Position numbers and translations under genes: made by a program
Shown: positions 1-8,034 of the stretch, piece after piece
How the letters are laid out: each line of letters opens with the position of its first letter
Position numbering within the stretch: position 1 is the stretch's first letter
The notes under the pieces: generated by a model
Told to the model about the DNA's origin: nothing
What the model saw: the letters and a program-made list of their open reading frames with translations, nothing else
Database searches by the model: none
Source: Aquicoccus sp. G2-2
GTDB lineage: Bacteria > Pseudomonadota > Alphaproteobacteria > Rhodobacterales > Rhodobacteraceae
DNA length: 64,000 nucleotides
Reading direction: 5' to 3'
Assembly: GCF_034555965.1 (NCBI RefSeq)
Contig: NZ_JAYDCK010000003.1
Location: 868,001 to 932,000, forward strand

Positions 1-842
1 TGCTCTGGAAGCCTTCCAACGGCGCTCAGCCGGGCTGGGATAGCCCGTGGGGTTATGGCCGTCCGGGCTGGCATATCGAATGCTCGGCGATGAGCTATGA
101 ACTCTTGGGCGAAACTTTTGATATTCACGGCGGCGGCAACGACCTGATGTTCCCGCATCACGAGAACGAGATTGCACAAAGCCGCTGCGCCCATCCCGAC
201 GGCGAATTCGCCCGCTATTGGCTGCACAACGAGATGTTGCAGGTCGAAGGCAAGAAGATGTCGAAATCCCTGGGCAATTTCTTCACCGTGCGCGATCTGC
301 TCGACCAAGGCGTGCCGGGCGAGGTGATCCGCTTTGTCATGCTGTCAACGCATTACCGCAAGCCAATGGATTGGACGGAGAAGAAGGCGAGAGAAGCACA
401 GCGCACCCTACAAACATGGTTCCGGATTACAGATGGTGTTGAAGTTGCGAGCGAAGTACCTCTGGGAATCGTTCGCTCGCTAGCGAATGACTTGAACTCA
501 CCCGGTGCGATTGCCGAAATGCACGCAATGGCATCAAGGGATGAAGCCTCTGATCTAAAAGCAGCTATGCGGCTCTTGGGATTGCCATCATCTGATGAAC
601 TTGATTGGTTTCGTGGGCCAACTCATTCGAGCGTCGTTTCCGACATGCCAGAGTACTTGATGCTTCTCGATCCATTTCTGCGCAAATGGCAGGAACTGAG
701 AAATGAGAAGGAATATGCGGCGGCAGATGCGTTAAAGCTTCGCCTTGAAGAATGCGGTCTCAAACTGTCGGTCAGCGCAGCAGGCCCAGAAGCCGAACCA
801 ACAGATGACTTCGACCCCGCCAAACTGGAAGCCCTCAAATGA
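1..842 (+). CDS. cysS: Cysteinyl-tRNA synthetase, C-terminal part
   Basis: The reading frame is open from base 3 and has no start in the window, so the N-terminal half of the gene lies upstream. CysS charges tRNA-Cys with cysteine in the cytoplasm. The visible part begins in the Rossmann catalytic core, with the WHIECSAM stretch and the [14 protein letters not shown] motif that helps bind zinc and substrate. The class I KMSKS signature follows as [12 protein letters not shown]. An alpha-helical anticodon-binding region and an [13 protein letters not shown] helix come after it. The ending ([12 protein letters not shown]..., acidic tail) is of the type seen in alphaproteobacterial CysS. Codon use becomes less GC-rich from about base 390. 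The stop codon lies inside a tandem 18-bp repeat. Identification is secure. Confidence 0.96.
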   Translation, partial: LWKPSNGAQPGWDSPWGYGRPGWHIECSAMSYELLGETFDIHGGGNDLMFPHHENEIAQSRCAHPDGEFARYWLHNEMLQVEGKKMSKSLGNFFTVRDLLDQGVPGEVIRFVMLSTHYRKPMDWTEKKAREAQRTLQTWFRITDGVEVASEVPLGIVRSLANDLNSPGAIAEMHAMASRDEASDLKAAMRLLGLPSSDELDWFRGPTHSSVVSDMPEYLMLLDPFLRKWQELRNEKEYAAADALKLRLEECGLKLSVSAAGPEAEPTDDFDPAKLEALK

Positions 843-874
843 CGGTCTTCACACCAATGACGGTCTTCACACCA
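839..874 (+). repeat. Perfect tandem 18-bp direct repeat over the cysS stop codon
   Basis: Two identical copies of ATGACGGTCTTCACACCA lie head to tail at 839-856 and 857-874. The first copy contains the cysS stop codon TGA at 840-842. This is either a recent slippage duplication or part of the structured spacer that follows. Confidence 0.9.
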
Positions 875-876
875 GA

Positions 877-939
877 GGGCAGCCCCCGGCCGCGGGTGGG
901 GGTGAAGCCCCCGCCCATGGGGGCGGTCGGGGGCTGCCC
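877..939 (+). repeat. GC-rich inverted repeat, dispersed family copy 1
   Basis: The arms GGGCAGCCCCCG (877-888) and CGGGGGCTGCCC (928-939) are perfect reverse complements of 12 bp. An inner set of G and C runs around 896-924 could form a nested hairpin. A related sequence lies on the opposite strand at 47503-47539, so this is a dispersed structured repeat rather than a one-off terminator. It has no T-run and sits between cysS and the citramalate synthase gene. The rest of the spacer up to 1067 is also GC-rich and shows no gene. Confidence 0.7.
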
Positions 940-1067
940 GGCGCTGCCGGGCGCGACGGATGACAAAGGGGGCACTCCAATGACCGCGCGCTTCATGACG
1001 ACGACCGCTCCCTGCGGACAGCCCACCAGCGGGCGGTCGGCGGGCCGGATGGCAAAGGTGAAACCCA

Positions 1068-2687
1068 ATGACTGAGCGTCTTTATATCTACGACACGACC
1101 CTGCGCGACGGCCAACAGACGCAGGGCGTGCAATTCTCCACCGCTGAAAAACAGACCATCGCCAAGACGCTGGACCAACTCGGCGTCGATTACATCGAAG
1201 GTGGCTGGCCGGGTGCCAACCCGACCGATAGCGAGTTTTTTGCCGAGGCCCCCGCCACCAAAGCCACCTTCACCGCCTTCGGGATGACCAAGCGGGCAGG
1301 GCGCTCGGCCGAGAATGATGATGTCTTGGCCGAGGTGATGAATGCCGGGACGAGTGCAGTTTGCCTTGTCGGAAAAACCCATGATTTCCATGTCGAAACC
1401 GCCCTTGGCATCACGCTTGACGAAAACCTCGAAAACATCCGCGCCTCTGTCGCCCATCTTGTCGCGCAGGGCCGTGAGGCGCTGTTTGATGCCGAGCATT
1501 TCTTCGATGGTTACAAAGCCAACCCGCGTTATGCGCTTGATTGCGTGCTTGCGGCCTATGATGCGGGCGCGCGCTGGGTGGTGCTGTGTGATACCAACGG
1601 CGGCACATTGCCTGCGCAAATCCATACCATCACCCGCGCCGTGGTGGACGCAGGCGTGCCGGGTGATCATCTTGGCATCCACACCCATAACGACACGGAA
1701 AATGCCGTGGCCAATAGCCTTGCGGCAATCAATGCGGGTGCGCGCCACGTGCAGGGTACGCTCAATGGGCTTGGGGAACGCTGCGGCAACGCCAACCTGA
1801 CCACGCTGATCCCGACGCTTCTGCTGAAAGAGCCATATGCCAGCACGCTTGAGATAGGGGTAACGCATGACGCGCTCAAATCGCTGACCCAAGCGTCGCG
1901 CCAGCTTGACGATATCCTCAACCGCGTGCCGACCAAACAGGCGGCCTATGTCGGCAGTTCGGCCTTTGCGCACAAGGCGGGTTTGCACGCCTCCGCAATC
2001 CTGAAAGACCCGACAACTTATGAACATATCGATCCTGAGCTTGTCGGCAATGCGCGCATTATCCCGATGTCGAATCAGGCGGGCCAATCGAACCTGCGCA
2101 ACCGCCTTGCCGATGCGGGGATCGAGGTTACCAAGGGTGACCCGGCCTTGTCGCGCATCCTTGACGAGATCAAACGCCGTGAGGCCGAGGGCTATACCTA
2201 TGACAACGCCCAGGCGAGCTTCGAGCTATTCGCGCGCCGCGAACTGGGGATCATGCCCGAATTCTTCGAGGTGAAGCGCTACAAGATCACGGTTGAGCGG
2301 CGCAAGAACAAGTATGATGAAATGGTCTCGCTTTCCGAAGCGGTCGTGGTGGTCAAGGTCGGCGGCGTGAAGAAGCTGTCCGTCTCTGAAAGCCTTGATG
2401 CGCAAGGGAAAGACCGTGGCCCGGTCAACGCGCTTTCCAAGGCACTTTCCAAGGATCTTGGCCCCTATCAGGCGATCATCGACGATCTGCACCTTGTTGA
2501 TTTCAAGGTGCGCATCACCCAAGGCGGCACCGAAGCCGTGACCCGTGTTATCATCGACAGCCAAGACGGGCAGGGGCAGCGTTGGTCCACCGTGGGTGTG
2601 TCGCCCAACATTGTCGATGCGTCCTTCGATGCATTGCTCGATGCGATCAACTGGAAACTCTTGCGCGATGGCGCGGTGGAGGCCTGA
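1068..2687 (+). CDS. cimA: (R)-citramalate synthase
   Basis: The protein has 539 residues. It condenses acetyl-CoA with pyruvate to give citramalate, the first step of the threonine-independent route to 2-oxobutanoate and isoleucine. The N-terminal HMGL-like TIM barrel starts with YDTTLRDGQQ, which carries the metal-binding Asp and catalytic Arg. It contains the HTHND metal ligands near residue 206 and the GLGERCGNANL loop. After a linker, residues of about 405-535 form the LeuA-type allosteric dimer domain, which usually gives feedback control by isoleucine. Length and the start MTERLYIYDTTLRDG match the CimA subfamily better than LeuA or homocitrate synthase. It follows cysS on the same strand across a repeat-rich spacer. 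Confidence 0.93.
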   Translation: MTERLYIYDTTLRDGQQTQGVQFSTAEKQTIAKTLDQLGVDYIEGGWPGANPTDSEFFAEAPATKATFTAFGMTKRAGRSAENDDVLAEVMNAGTSAVCLVGKTHDFHVETALGITLDENLENIRASVAHLVAQGREALFDAEHFFDGYKANPRYALDCVLAAYDAGARWVVLCDTNGGTLPAQIHTITRAVVDAGVPGDHLGIHTHNDTENAVANSLAAINAGARHVQGTLNGLGERCGNANLTTLIPTLLLKEPYASTLEIGVTHDALKSLTQASRQLDDILNRVPTKQAAYVGSSAFAHKAGLHASAILKDPTTYEHIDPELVGNARIIPMSNQAGQSNLRNRLADAGIEVTKGDPALSRILDEIKRREAEGYTYDNAQASFELFARRELGIMPEFFEVKRYKITVERRKNKYDEMVSLSEAVVVVKVGGVKKLSVSESLDAQGKDRGPVNALSKALSKDLGPYQAIIDDLHLVDFKVRITQGGTEAVTRVIIDSQDGQGQRWSTVGVSPNIVDASFDALLDAINWKLLRDGAVEA

Positions 2688-2733
2688 TGCTGATTGATCG
2701 GTTTGCTTCTATTCCCATCTTGGGTTTGCCGAA

Positions 2734-3492
2734 ATGAACGTCGCCGCCTGTGCCGCCATCGTTGAGAAGGGCGATCCGCCGCGTTTTCGTGCGACTATGG
2801 CCGCGCCCGTGGCGGCGCGCGAAAAGCTGTTTCCGCTTTTGGCGTTCAATGTCGAAGTCGCGCGCGCCCCATGGGTCACCTCGGAACCGGGGATTGCCGA
2901 AATTCGCCTGCAATGGTGGATTGAGGCCTTGGAGGAAATCGCAGCTGGCGGCGTGATCCGGCAACACGAGGTGACGGTGCCGCTTGCGTTTCAACTGACG
3001 CCAGAGCAGGCGCGCGCGCTGATCCCGCTTGTGGAGGCGCGGAATTGGGACATCTACAGCGACCCGCACGCCGATCAGGCGGCGCTCATCACCTATCTTG
3101 AACAGACATCAGGCCGCCTCATGGCACTCTCTGCCGCACTTCTGGGCCAGGTTGGCACTGAACCGGCGCAGGCGGGTGGGCTTGCCTTGGGGATAGCCAA
3201 TTGGCTGATCGCGGTGCCTGCGCTCAAGGCGGCGGGGCGCCAGCCCTTGCCCGACGAGGGGCCGCAAGCCATTGCTGCGCTCGCCGAAAGCGGGCTTGCC
3301 GCACTTGCCCGTGCCCGCAAGGGCGCTGTCGTTTCCGCCGCGCGCCCGGCGCTTTATCCGCTGGTCGATGCTGGCCACGTTCTTGGTAAAGCGAAGCGAC
3401 ATCCGCAGGCAGTGCTTGACGGAAAGCTTGCGCCAAACCCGCTTGGCAGCCACTTACGTTTGATGAAAGCCGCGCTAACTGGCCGCTTCTAA
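2734..3492 (+). CDS. Squalene/phytoene synthase family protein (NDUFAF6-like)
   Basis: The 252-residue protein belongs to the trans-isoprenyl diphosphate synthase superfamily. The best match by eye is the short alphaproteobacterial group related to mitochondrial NDUFAF6, not true phytoene synthases. The stretch FRATMAAPVAAREKLFPLLAFN and the IRLQWWIEALEEI helix are typical of that group. The first aspartate-rich DxxxD motif needed for prenyl diphosphate chemistry is not evident. A role as a complex I assembly factor is therefore plausible but inferred from the family. It starts 46 bp after cimA on the same strand. It converges with the MFS carrier gene, only 14 bp away. Confidence 0.75.
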   Translation: MNVAACAAIVEKGDPPRFRATMAAPVAAREKLFPLLAFNVEVARAPWVTSEPGIAEIRLQWWIEALEEIAAGGVIRQHEVTVPLAFQLTPEQARALIPLVEARNWDIYSDPHADQAALITYLEQTSGRLMALSAALLGQVGTEPAQAGGLALGIANWLIAVPALKAAGRQPLPDEGPQAIAALAESGLAALARARKGAVVSAARPALYPLVDAGHVLGKAKRHPQAVLDGKLAPNPLGSHLRLMKAALTGRF

Positions 3493-3506
3493 AGCGTTTC
3501 GTTGCT

Positions 3507-4733
3507 TCAGGTCGCGCTGCTGTCACGGCGCAACCACAGCCAGATCAGCGCCCCTCCGGCCAGCGCCAAAAACGGCGCCATGGCGAGATTGACACTTGAC
3601 CAACCCGCCGCCGCATCTCCGCCCGAACAGTTCATCAACCCACCAGAGGCCAGTGACGCCATCGTCACGCCGCCGAACACAATCAAATCGTTCATGCCCT
3701 GCATCCGGCCGCGCTCTGCCGCCGTGTGGGAACTGGCAAGCAAGGTGGTCGCGCCGATGAATCCGAAGTTCCAGCCAAGCCCCAGCAGGATAAGCGTGCC
3801 ATAGAAATTCTCCAGATGCACACCTTGCAGGGCCACGGTTCCCGCCGCGGCAAGAATGGCAAGGCCGGTCGCCATGATCGTCTTGACACCAAACCGTGCG
3901 ATCAGATGCCCGGTAAAGAAGCTCGGGACATACATCGCCAGCACATGTGCCGAAACCACGTTCGCCGCATCCGCGGTTTTGAAGCCGCAACCGACCACTG
4001 CAAGCGGGGCCGATGTCATCACCAGATTCATCAGCGCGTAAGATACCATCGCGCAAATCACCGCCACCGCGATTACCGGTGTCGTGATCAACTCCCGGCG
4101 CGTCCGCCCCTGATGTGCGTCCGCATGTGGCGGTACCGGCTTGGGGATGTTAATGAACAAGAAAAGGCCAGAGCCGATGACATTGGTAAGAATCACCGCA
4201 AGGTAGGTGCCAAGAAACGGGATCGTCATTGCATCGGCAGAGAGTTTGACAATCTGCGGTCCGATGATGGCCGAGGCAAGCCCGCCCGCCATGACATAGG
4301 AAATAGCCTTCGGGCGAAAGTCATCGCTCGCCGTGTCAGCGGCGGCGAAGCGGTAGAACCCCTGCGCAGACATGTAGATGCCGGTGAAAAGTGAGCCCAG
4401 CAGGAAGATCACGAAGCTTTGAGTATAAAGCCCATATGCGCCGATCGCCCCGCCGATAGCGCCGCCTGTGGTGCCAAGAAAAAACCCTGCCCGGCGCCCG
4501 TATTTCTGCATCACCGCCGAAACCGGGGTTGCCGCCAGCATTGATCCGGCAACGATTAGCGATATGGGCAGCGTGGCAAGGCAGGGGTTCGGTGCCAGAG
4601 TTTGCCCGGCCAACCCGCCAATGATGAAGATCATCGGCATTTGAGAGCCCAGCAACGCCTGCGCCAGAACGAGAATCGCGACGTTGCGCTTGGCGCGGAC
4701 ATCATCGACAACATGAGGTGCATGATCTGTCAT
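3507..4733 (-). CDS. MFS transporter
   Basis: This is a major facilitator superfamily carrier of about 408 residues with twelve predicted membrane helices. The loop after helix 2 reads QKYGRRAGFFLG, a version of the MFS motif A. The substrate is unknown; the family covers drug efflux and small-solute transport. The frame is open upstream to 4973, but that extension is rich in Arg, Cys and Ser and does not look like protein. I chose the ATG at 4733 (MTDHAPHVVDDVRAKRN), just before the first hydrophobic helix. It is transcribed toward the squalene/phytoene-synthase gene and divergently from tatA. Confidence 0.85.
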   Translation of the reverse strand: MTDHAPHVVDDVRAKRNVAILVLAQALLGSQMPMIFIIGGLAGQTLAPNPCLATLPISLIVAGSMLAATPVSAVMQKYGRRAGFFLGTTGGAIGGAIGAYGLYTQSFVIFLLGSLFTGIYMSAQGFYRFAAADTASDDFRPKAISYVMAGGLASAIIGPQIVKLSADAMTIPFLGTYLAVILTNVIGSGLFLFINIPKPVPPHADAHQGRTRRELITTPVIAVAVICAMVSYALMNLVMTSAPLAVVGCGFKTADAANVVSAHVLAMYVPSFFTGHLIARFGVKTIMATGLAILAAAGTVALQGVHLENFYGTLILLGLGWNFGFIGATTLLASSHTAAERGRMQGMNDLIVFGGVTMASLASGGLMNCSGGDAAAGWSSVNLAMAPFLALAGGALIWLWLRRDSSAT

Positions 4734-4975
4734 GACGCCCCGATTACTGTTTTGCGCGGGCGGCGTCCAGAGGACTTGTGAGCCATGAAATATTGCTTCG
4801 ATGTCGTTTGTTGCGGCGCTCGGGTTCGAATTTTGGCTACTATGATCATGTTTTCTCGCCATGCGAGCCGATTGCGGCCGGTTTCGCTCTTTCATCCGGG
4901 CGCGCAAGCCACTAAATAGCAACCAGCAAGCTACCGGGCAGCACGAGCCGCCGCTCGGATAAGGGAGACACATAC

Positions 4976-5212
4976 ATGCTGAACAATATAGGCCTTCCCG
5001 GCCTTCTGCTAATCGCCGTTGTCGTGCTGGTGCTTTTCGGGCGTGGCAAGATCAGCTCGCTCATGGGTGAGGTGGGCAAAGGTATCACCGCTTTCAAGAA
5101 AGGCGTAAGTGATGGCACCAAAGAGCTCGAAGATCAGGAGGCCGCAGAAGAAGATCAGGCCGCCGAGACGGCCAAGGACGTGACCCCGGCCAGCGAAAAA
5201 GACAAGGCCTGA
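4976..5212 (+). CDS. tatA: Twin-arginine translocase subunit TatA
   Basis: The 78-residue protein has one N-terminal membrane helix (about residues 4-21), the hinge FGRGKI, and an amphipathic helix ([17 protein letters not shown]). This is the standard TatA architecture. TatA oligomerises to form the passage for folded proteins across the inner membrane. The C-terminus is acidic ([11 protein letters not shown]). A GGGAG-type ribosome site lies 6 to 10 bases before the ATG. It is the first gene of tatABC, with 8 bp before tatB. Confidence 0.96.
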   Translation: MLNNIGLPGLLLIAVVVLVLFGRGKISSLMGEVGKGITAFKKGVSDGTKELEDQEAAEEDQAAETAKDVTPASEKDKA

Positions 5213-5220
5213 GGCCTTAG

Positions 5221-5919
5221 ATGTTCGGCGATCTTGGCTGGAGCGAACTGCTGGTGATTGGCGTTGTTGCGCTGATTGTCGTCGGTCCGAAAGACCTTCC
5301 CATCCTGTTCCGCAGAGTCGGACAGTTTGTTGGCAAGGCCAAAGCAATGGCGCGCGAATTTTCGCGTGCCATGGAAGAGGCTGCCGATGAATCGGGCATG
5401 AAAGATACCGCAAAATCTCTGCGCGATATTGCCAACCCCAAGAAGCTCGGTCTCGACAAGATCAAGGAAGCCACCAGCGATTTTTCCGGGTTTGACCCCG
5501 ACAGTCATACCGGCAAGCTAGCGGCAGACCGAGCCGAGAACTCCAAGAAAATTCAGGCCGCAGCGGCAAAGAAAGCTGAAGCGCGGCTTGCGCGTGAAGC
5601 GGCGGAAAAGGCCGAAAAAGACGCAGGGGCCACCAAACCGGCGGCCAAGACGTCTACGGCCAAGAAGCCCACCGCAAAGAAACCCGCCACCAAGTCAACC
5701 ACTGCCAAGACTCAGGCTGCAAAGAAGCCAGCGGCGAAAAAAGCGGCCCCGAAAAAGGCCGCGCCCAAGAAATCGCCCGCCGTGCCTGCCGCCAAGCCCG
5801 CGGCTAAGACCACAGCCAAGCCAGCCGCCAAATCCACCACCAAGCCTGCGGTCAAATCCACGGCTGCGAAAAAAACTGCGGCTAAATCATCATCGAAATC
5901 TACCGGATCGAAAGCATGA
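5221..5919 (+). CDS. tatB: Sec-independent translocase subunit TatB with long Lys/Ala tail
   Basis: The N-terminal part ([20 protein letters not shown], then GPKDLP) is the TatB membrane helix and hinge. A long amphipathic helix follows ([21 protein letters not shown]). TatB forms the twin-arginine signal receptor with TatC. Residues of about 105-232 are an extended low-complexity tail of Ala, Lys, Pro and Thr ([13 protein letters not shown]-type repeats) resembling the tails of bacterial H1-like proteins. This makes the protein 232 residues, longer than enterobacterial TatB (171). The stop overlaps the tatC start by 4 bp, which implies translational coupling. Confidence 0.94.
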   Translation: MFGDLGWSELLVIGVVALIVVGPKDLPILFRRVGQFVGKAKAMAREFSRAMEEAADESGMKDTAKSLRDIANPKKLGLDKIKEATSDFSGFDPDSHTGKLAADRAENSKKIQAAAAKKAEARLAREAAEKAEKDAGATKPAAKTSTAKKPTAKKPATKSTTAKTQAAKKPAAKKAAPKKAAPKKSPAVPAAKPAAKTTAKPAAKSTTKPAVKSTAAKKTAAKSSSKSTGSKA

Positions 5920-6929
5920 GCGCGCAAGACGGGCACGACGAGATTGAAGACAGCTCCGCCCCGCTGATCGAACATTTGGCGGAACTGCGTGACAGGCTGA
6001 TTCGCTCTGCCATTGCTTTTGTCATTGGCATGATCATCTGTTTCTATTTCTGGAACCCGGTATTCAATTATCTGACCGACCCGCTTTGTCAGGCGCTGGG
6101 TGAGAACGGACAGAGCAATTGCGGGTTAATCCTGATCAAGCTTCAGGAAGGTTTCTTTGTCGCCATCTCGATTTCGCTCGTGGGTGGGCTGATCCTGAGC
6201 TTTCCTTTTATCTCCTATCAGCTTTGGCGGTTTGTTGCGCCCGGACTCTACAAAACCGAAAAAGGCGCCTTCCTGCCGTTCCTTATTGCCTCGCCCTTCA
6301 TGTTTTTTCTTGGTGCGGCGTTTGCATTTTATGTCATCACACCGCTCGCCTTCGACTTTTTCCTTGGGTTTCAGCAGGGCGACATTTCTGGTGGCGTAAG
6401 CGGCGGCGGTGGTCAGGCCGGGTTGCCCAATATTGTTTTTCAGGGTTCTGCACAGGAATATCTGCGCCTGACGCTCAAATTTATCGTGGCCTTCGGCCTT
6501 TGCTTCCAATTGCCGGTGTTGCTCACGCTGATGGGCAAAGCCGGTTTGGTCAGTTCCGAAGGGCTTGGCAATGTGCGTAAATACGCGGTTGTGGGCATCT
6601 TGATCCTTGCTGCCATCGTCACCCCGCCGGATGTTATCACCCAAGTGATCCTTTTCACGGTGGTTTACGGACTCTATGAAATTTCTATCTTCCTTGTCCG
6701 CCGGGTCGAGAAGAAGCGCGAGGAAAAACTACGCGCTGAAGGCCTATGGTTCGATGAAGATGAAGATGAAGATGAAGATGAAGATGAACCGAAGGAAGCG
6801 AGCGATCTTTCCGAAGATGTTTACGGTGAAGGCGACGAATTTGAAGACCCGATGATTGAAGAGCTTGATGCCGCGGATGATGAAGTAAGAGGCGGAGAAG
6901 ATGATGCGCCGGAGAAGGGCAAAAGCTGA
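5916..6929 (+). CDS. tatC: Twin-arginine translocase subunit TatC with acidic C-terminal tail
   Basis: TatC is the six-helix membrane core that recognises twin-arginine signals. The N-terminal cytoplasmic motif [14 protein letters not shown] is diagnostic. Hydrophobic helices follow at about residues 27-45, 75-95, 125-150, 185-205, 225-240 and 245-260. Between helices 3 and 4 there is a glycine-rich periplasmic insertion ([11 protein letters not shown]). After helix 6 the protein continues with a strongly acidic tail of about 60 residues, partly encoded by six exact GATGAA repeats. The start overlaps tatB by 4 bp and the stop overlaps the next gene by 1 bp. Confidence 0.95.
   Translation: MSAQDGHDEIEDSSAPLIEHLAELRDRLIRSAIAFVIGMIICFYFWNPVFNYLTDPLCQALGENGQSNCGLILIKLQEGFFVAISISLVGGLILSFPFISYQLWRFVAPGLYKTEKGAFLPFLIASPFMFFLGAAFAFYVITPLAFDFFLGFQQGDISGGVSGGGGQAGLPNIVFQGSAQEYLRLTLKFIVAFGLCFQLPVLLTLMGKAGLVSSEGLGNVRKYAVVGILILAAIVTPPDVITQVILFTVVYGLYEISIFLVRRVEKKREEKLRAEGLWFDEDEDEDEDEDEPKEASDLSEDVYGEGDEFEDPMIEELDAADDEVRGGEDDAPEKGKS
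6753..6788 (+). repeat. Hexanucleotide microsatellite (GATGAA)6 in tatC
   Basis: Six exact tandem copies of GATGAA encode alternating Asp and Glu in the C-terminal tail of TatC. Because the unit is six bases, changes in copy number would keep the reading frame and only alter tail length. Confidence 0.92.
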
Positions 6930-7792
6930 TGTCTGGCGGGAAGGCAAAACCGACGAAAGCGCTCATGCGGATCGCCGCAGCACTTGAGCGTATTTCGCCT
7001 GCCCCGCTGTCCGCGCCTGATTTCGCCTCTGCCGATGCTTTTCTCTGGCATATTGACCCTGACCGGCTTGAACCTGTGCCTGATGTTGCTCGTGTTGATC
7101 TTTCATTGCTTGTCGGTGTTGATCGGTCTCGCGATACGCTGTTGGCCAACACCAGACAGTTTGCCAAAGGCTTGCCTGCGAACAACGCACTTCTCTGGGG
7201 CGCGCGTGGCATGGGTAAAAGCTCTTTGGTCAAGGCGGTTCATGCCGCAGTGGTGGCCGATGGCCTTCCATTGAAGATCATTGAGTTGCAGCGCGAAGAC
7301 CTCCCTTCTGTTGGCCGTCTGCTTAACATTCTACGGAATGCTCTTGATGCGCGCTTTTTGCTGTTTTGTGATGACCTTTCGTTTTCTCATGACGATCAGC
7401 ATTATAAATCGCTCAAGGCCGTGCTTGACGGTGGTATCGAAGGGCGGCCCGCCAATGTTGTGTTCTACGCAACATCAAACCGCCGCCACCTTATGCCACG
7501 CGACATGATTGAGAATGAGCGCAGTTCCGCGATCAATCCGTCCGAGGCGGTGGAAGAGAAAGTCTCCCTCTCTGACCGCTTCGGTCTCTGGCTTGGTTTT
7601 CACCCTTGTGGGCAGGATGAGTACCTTGCCATGATCCAAGGTTATTGCTCTCATTTCGGCATCACTATTTCCGAGCAAGCCCTCCACGCAGAAGCGATCG
7701 AATGGCAAGCCACCCGCGGTGCCCGCTCGGGCCGGGTTGCTTGGCAATACGTCACCGATCTGGCGGGCCGCAAAGGCGTGGCGCTGAGCTAG
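6929..7792 (+). CDS. DUF815-family AAA ATPase
   Basis: The 287-residue cytoplasmic ATPase matches the DUF815 family. The Walker A motif is WGARGMGKSS near residue 90 and the Walker B strand is FLLFCDDLSF. Past the nucleotide-binding site, the stretch ATSNRRHLMPRDM resembles sensor 1 of AAA proteins. No cellular role is firmly known for this family. The start codon overlaps the tatC stop by one base (TGATG), so it is the last gene of the tat operon. Whether it helps Tat export is unknown; the coupling is suggestive only. Confidence 0.85.
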   Translation: MSGGKAKPTKALMRIAAALERISPAPLSAPDFASADAFLWHIDPDRLEPVPDVARVDLSLLVGVDRSRDTLLANTRQFAKGLPANNALLWGARGMGKSSLVKAVHAAVVADGLPLKIIELQREDLPSVGRLLNILRNALDARFLLFCDDLSFSHDDQHYKSLKAVLDGGIEGRPANVVFYATSNRRHLMPRDMIENERSSAINPSEAVEEKVSLSDRFGLWLGFHPCGQDEYLAMIQGYCSHFGITISEQALHAEAIEWQATRGARSGRVAWQYVTDLAGRKGVALS

Positions 7793-7924
7793 CGGCCGTG
7801 TTCGGTATCGTCCTCAATATCTGACTAGTTATTATCTGCGTGATGGCCGTGTGCCACTAACAGTTCACACACGCTGAAATGAGGGATGGGCCGTGGGCGC
7901 ACGCTAGCTTAACTGAATTTCCCA

Positions 7925-8018
7925 TTAACCTGGTCGCGAGTTGGCGCCATACGCATCGCAGCCAAGCTGCCAGCCGGGGTGCATACACATGCTTTTTGCC
8001 TTCGTGGGCGCATTAACT
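7925..8018 (-). repeat. Three-copy intergenic element, copy C (minus orientation)
   Basis: The 45-bp core lies at 7944-7988 read on the minus strand and matches the cores at 17111-17155 and 46518-46562. All three contain the identical 14-mer TGGCTGCGATGCGT. A GTTAA lies about 30 bp before the core, as in the other copies, and a TTAA follows it. It sits between the convergent ATPase gene and the nlpD-like gene. I found no start codon or ribosome site for the short conserved reading frame in this copy. The rest of the 242-bp spacer (7793-8034) shows no gene. Confidence 0.75.
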
Positions 8019-8034
8019 CATTGGTGCGCAGGGG

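Noticed and set aside
993-2087. Minus-strand open frame (364 codons) opposite cimA
   Set aside because: The plus strand encodes a complete citramalate synthase; this is its antisense shadow.
4734-4973. N-terminal extension of the MFS carrier
   Set aside because: The extension has no hydrophobic helix or family similarity; the ATG at 4733 directly precedes the first helix.
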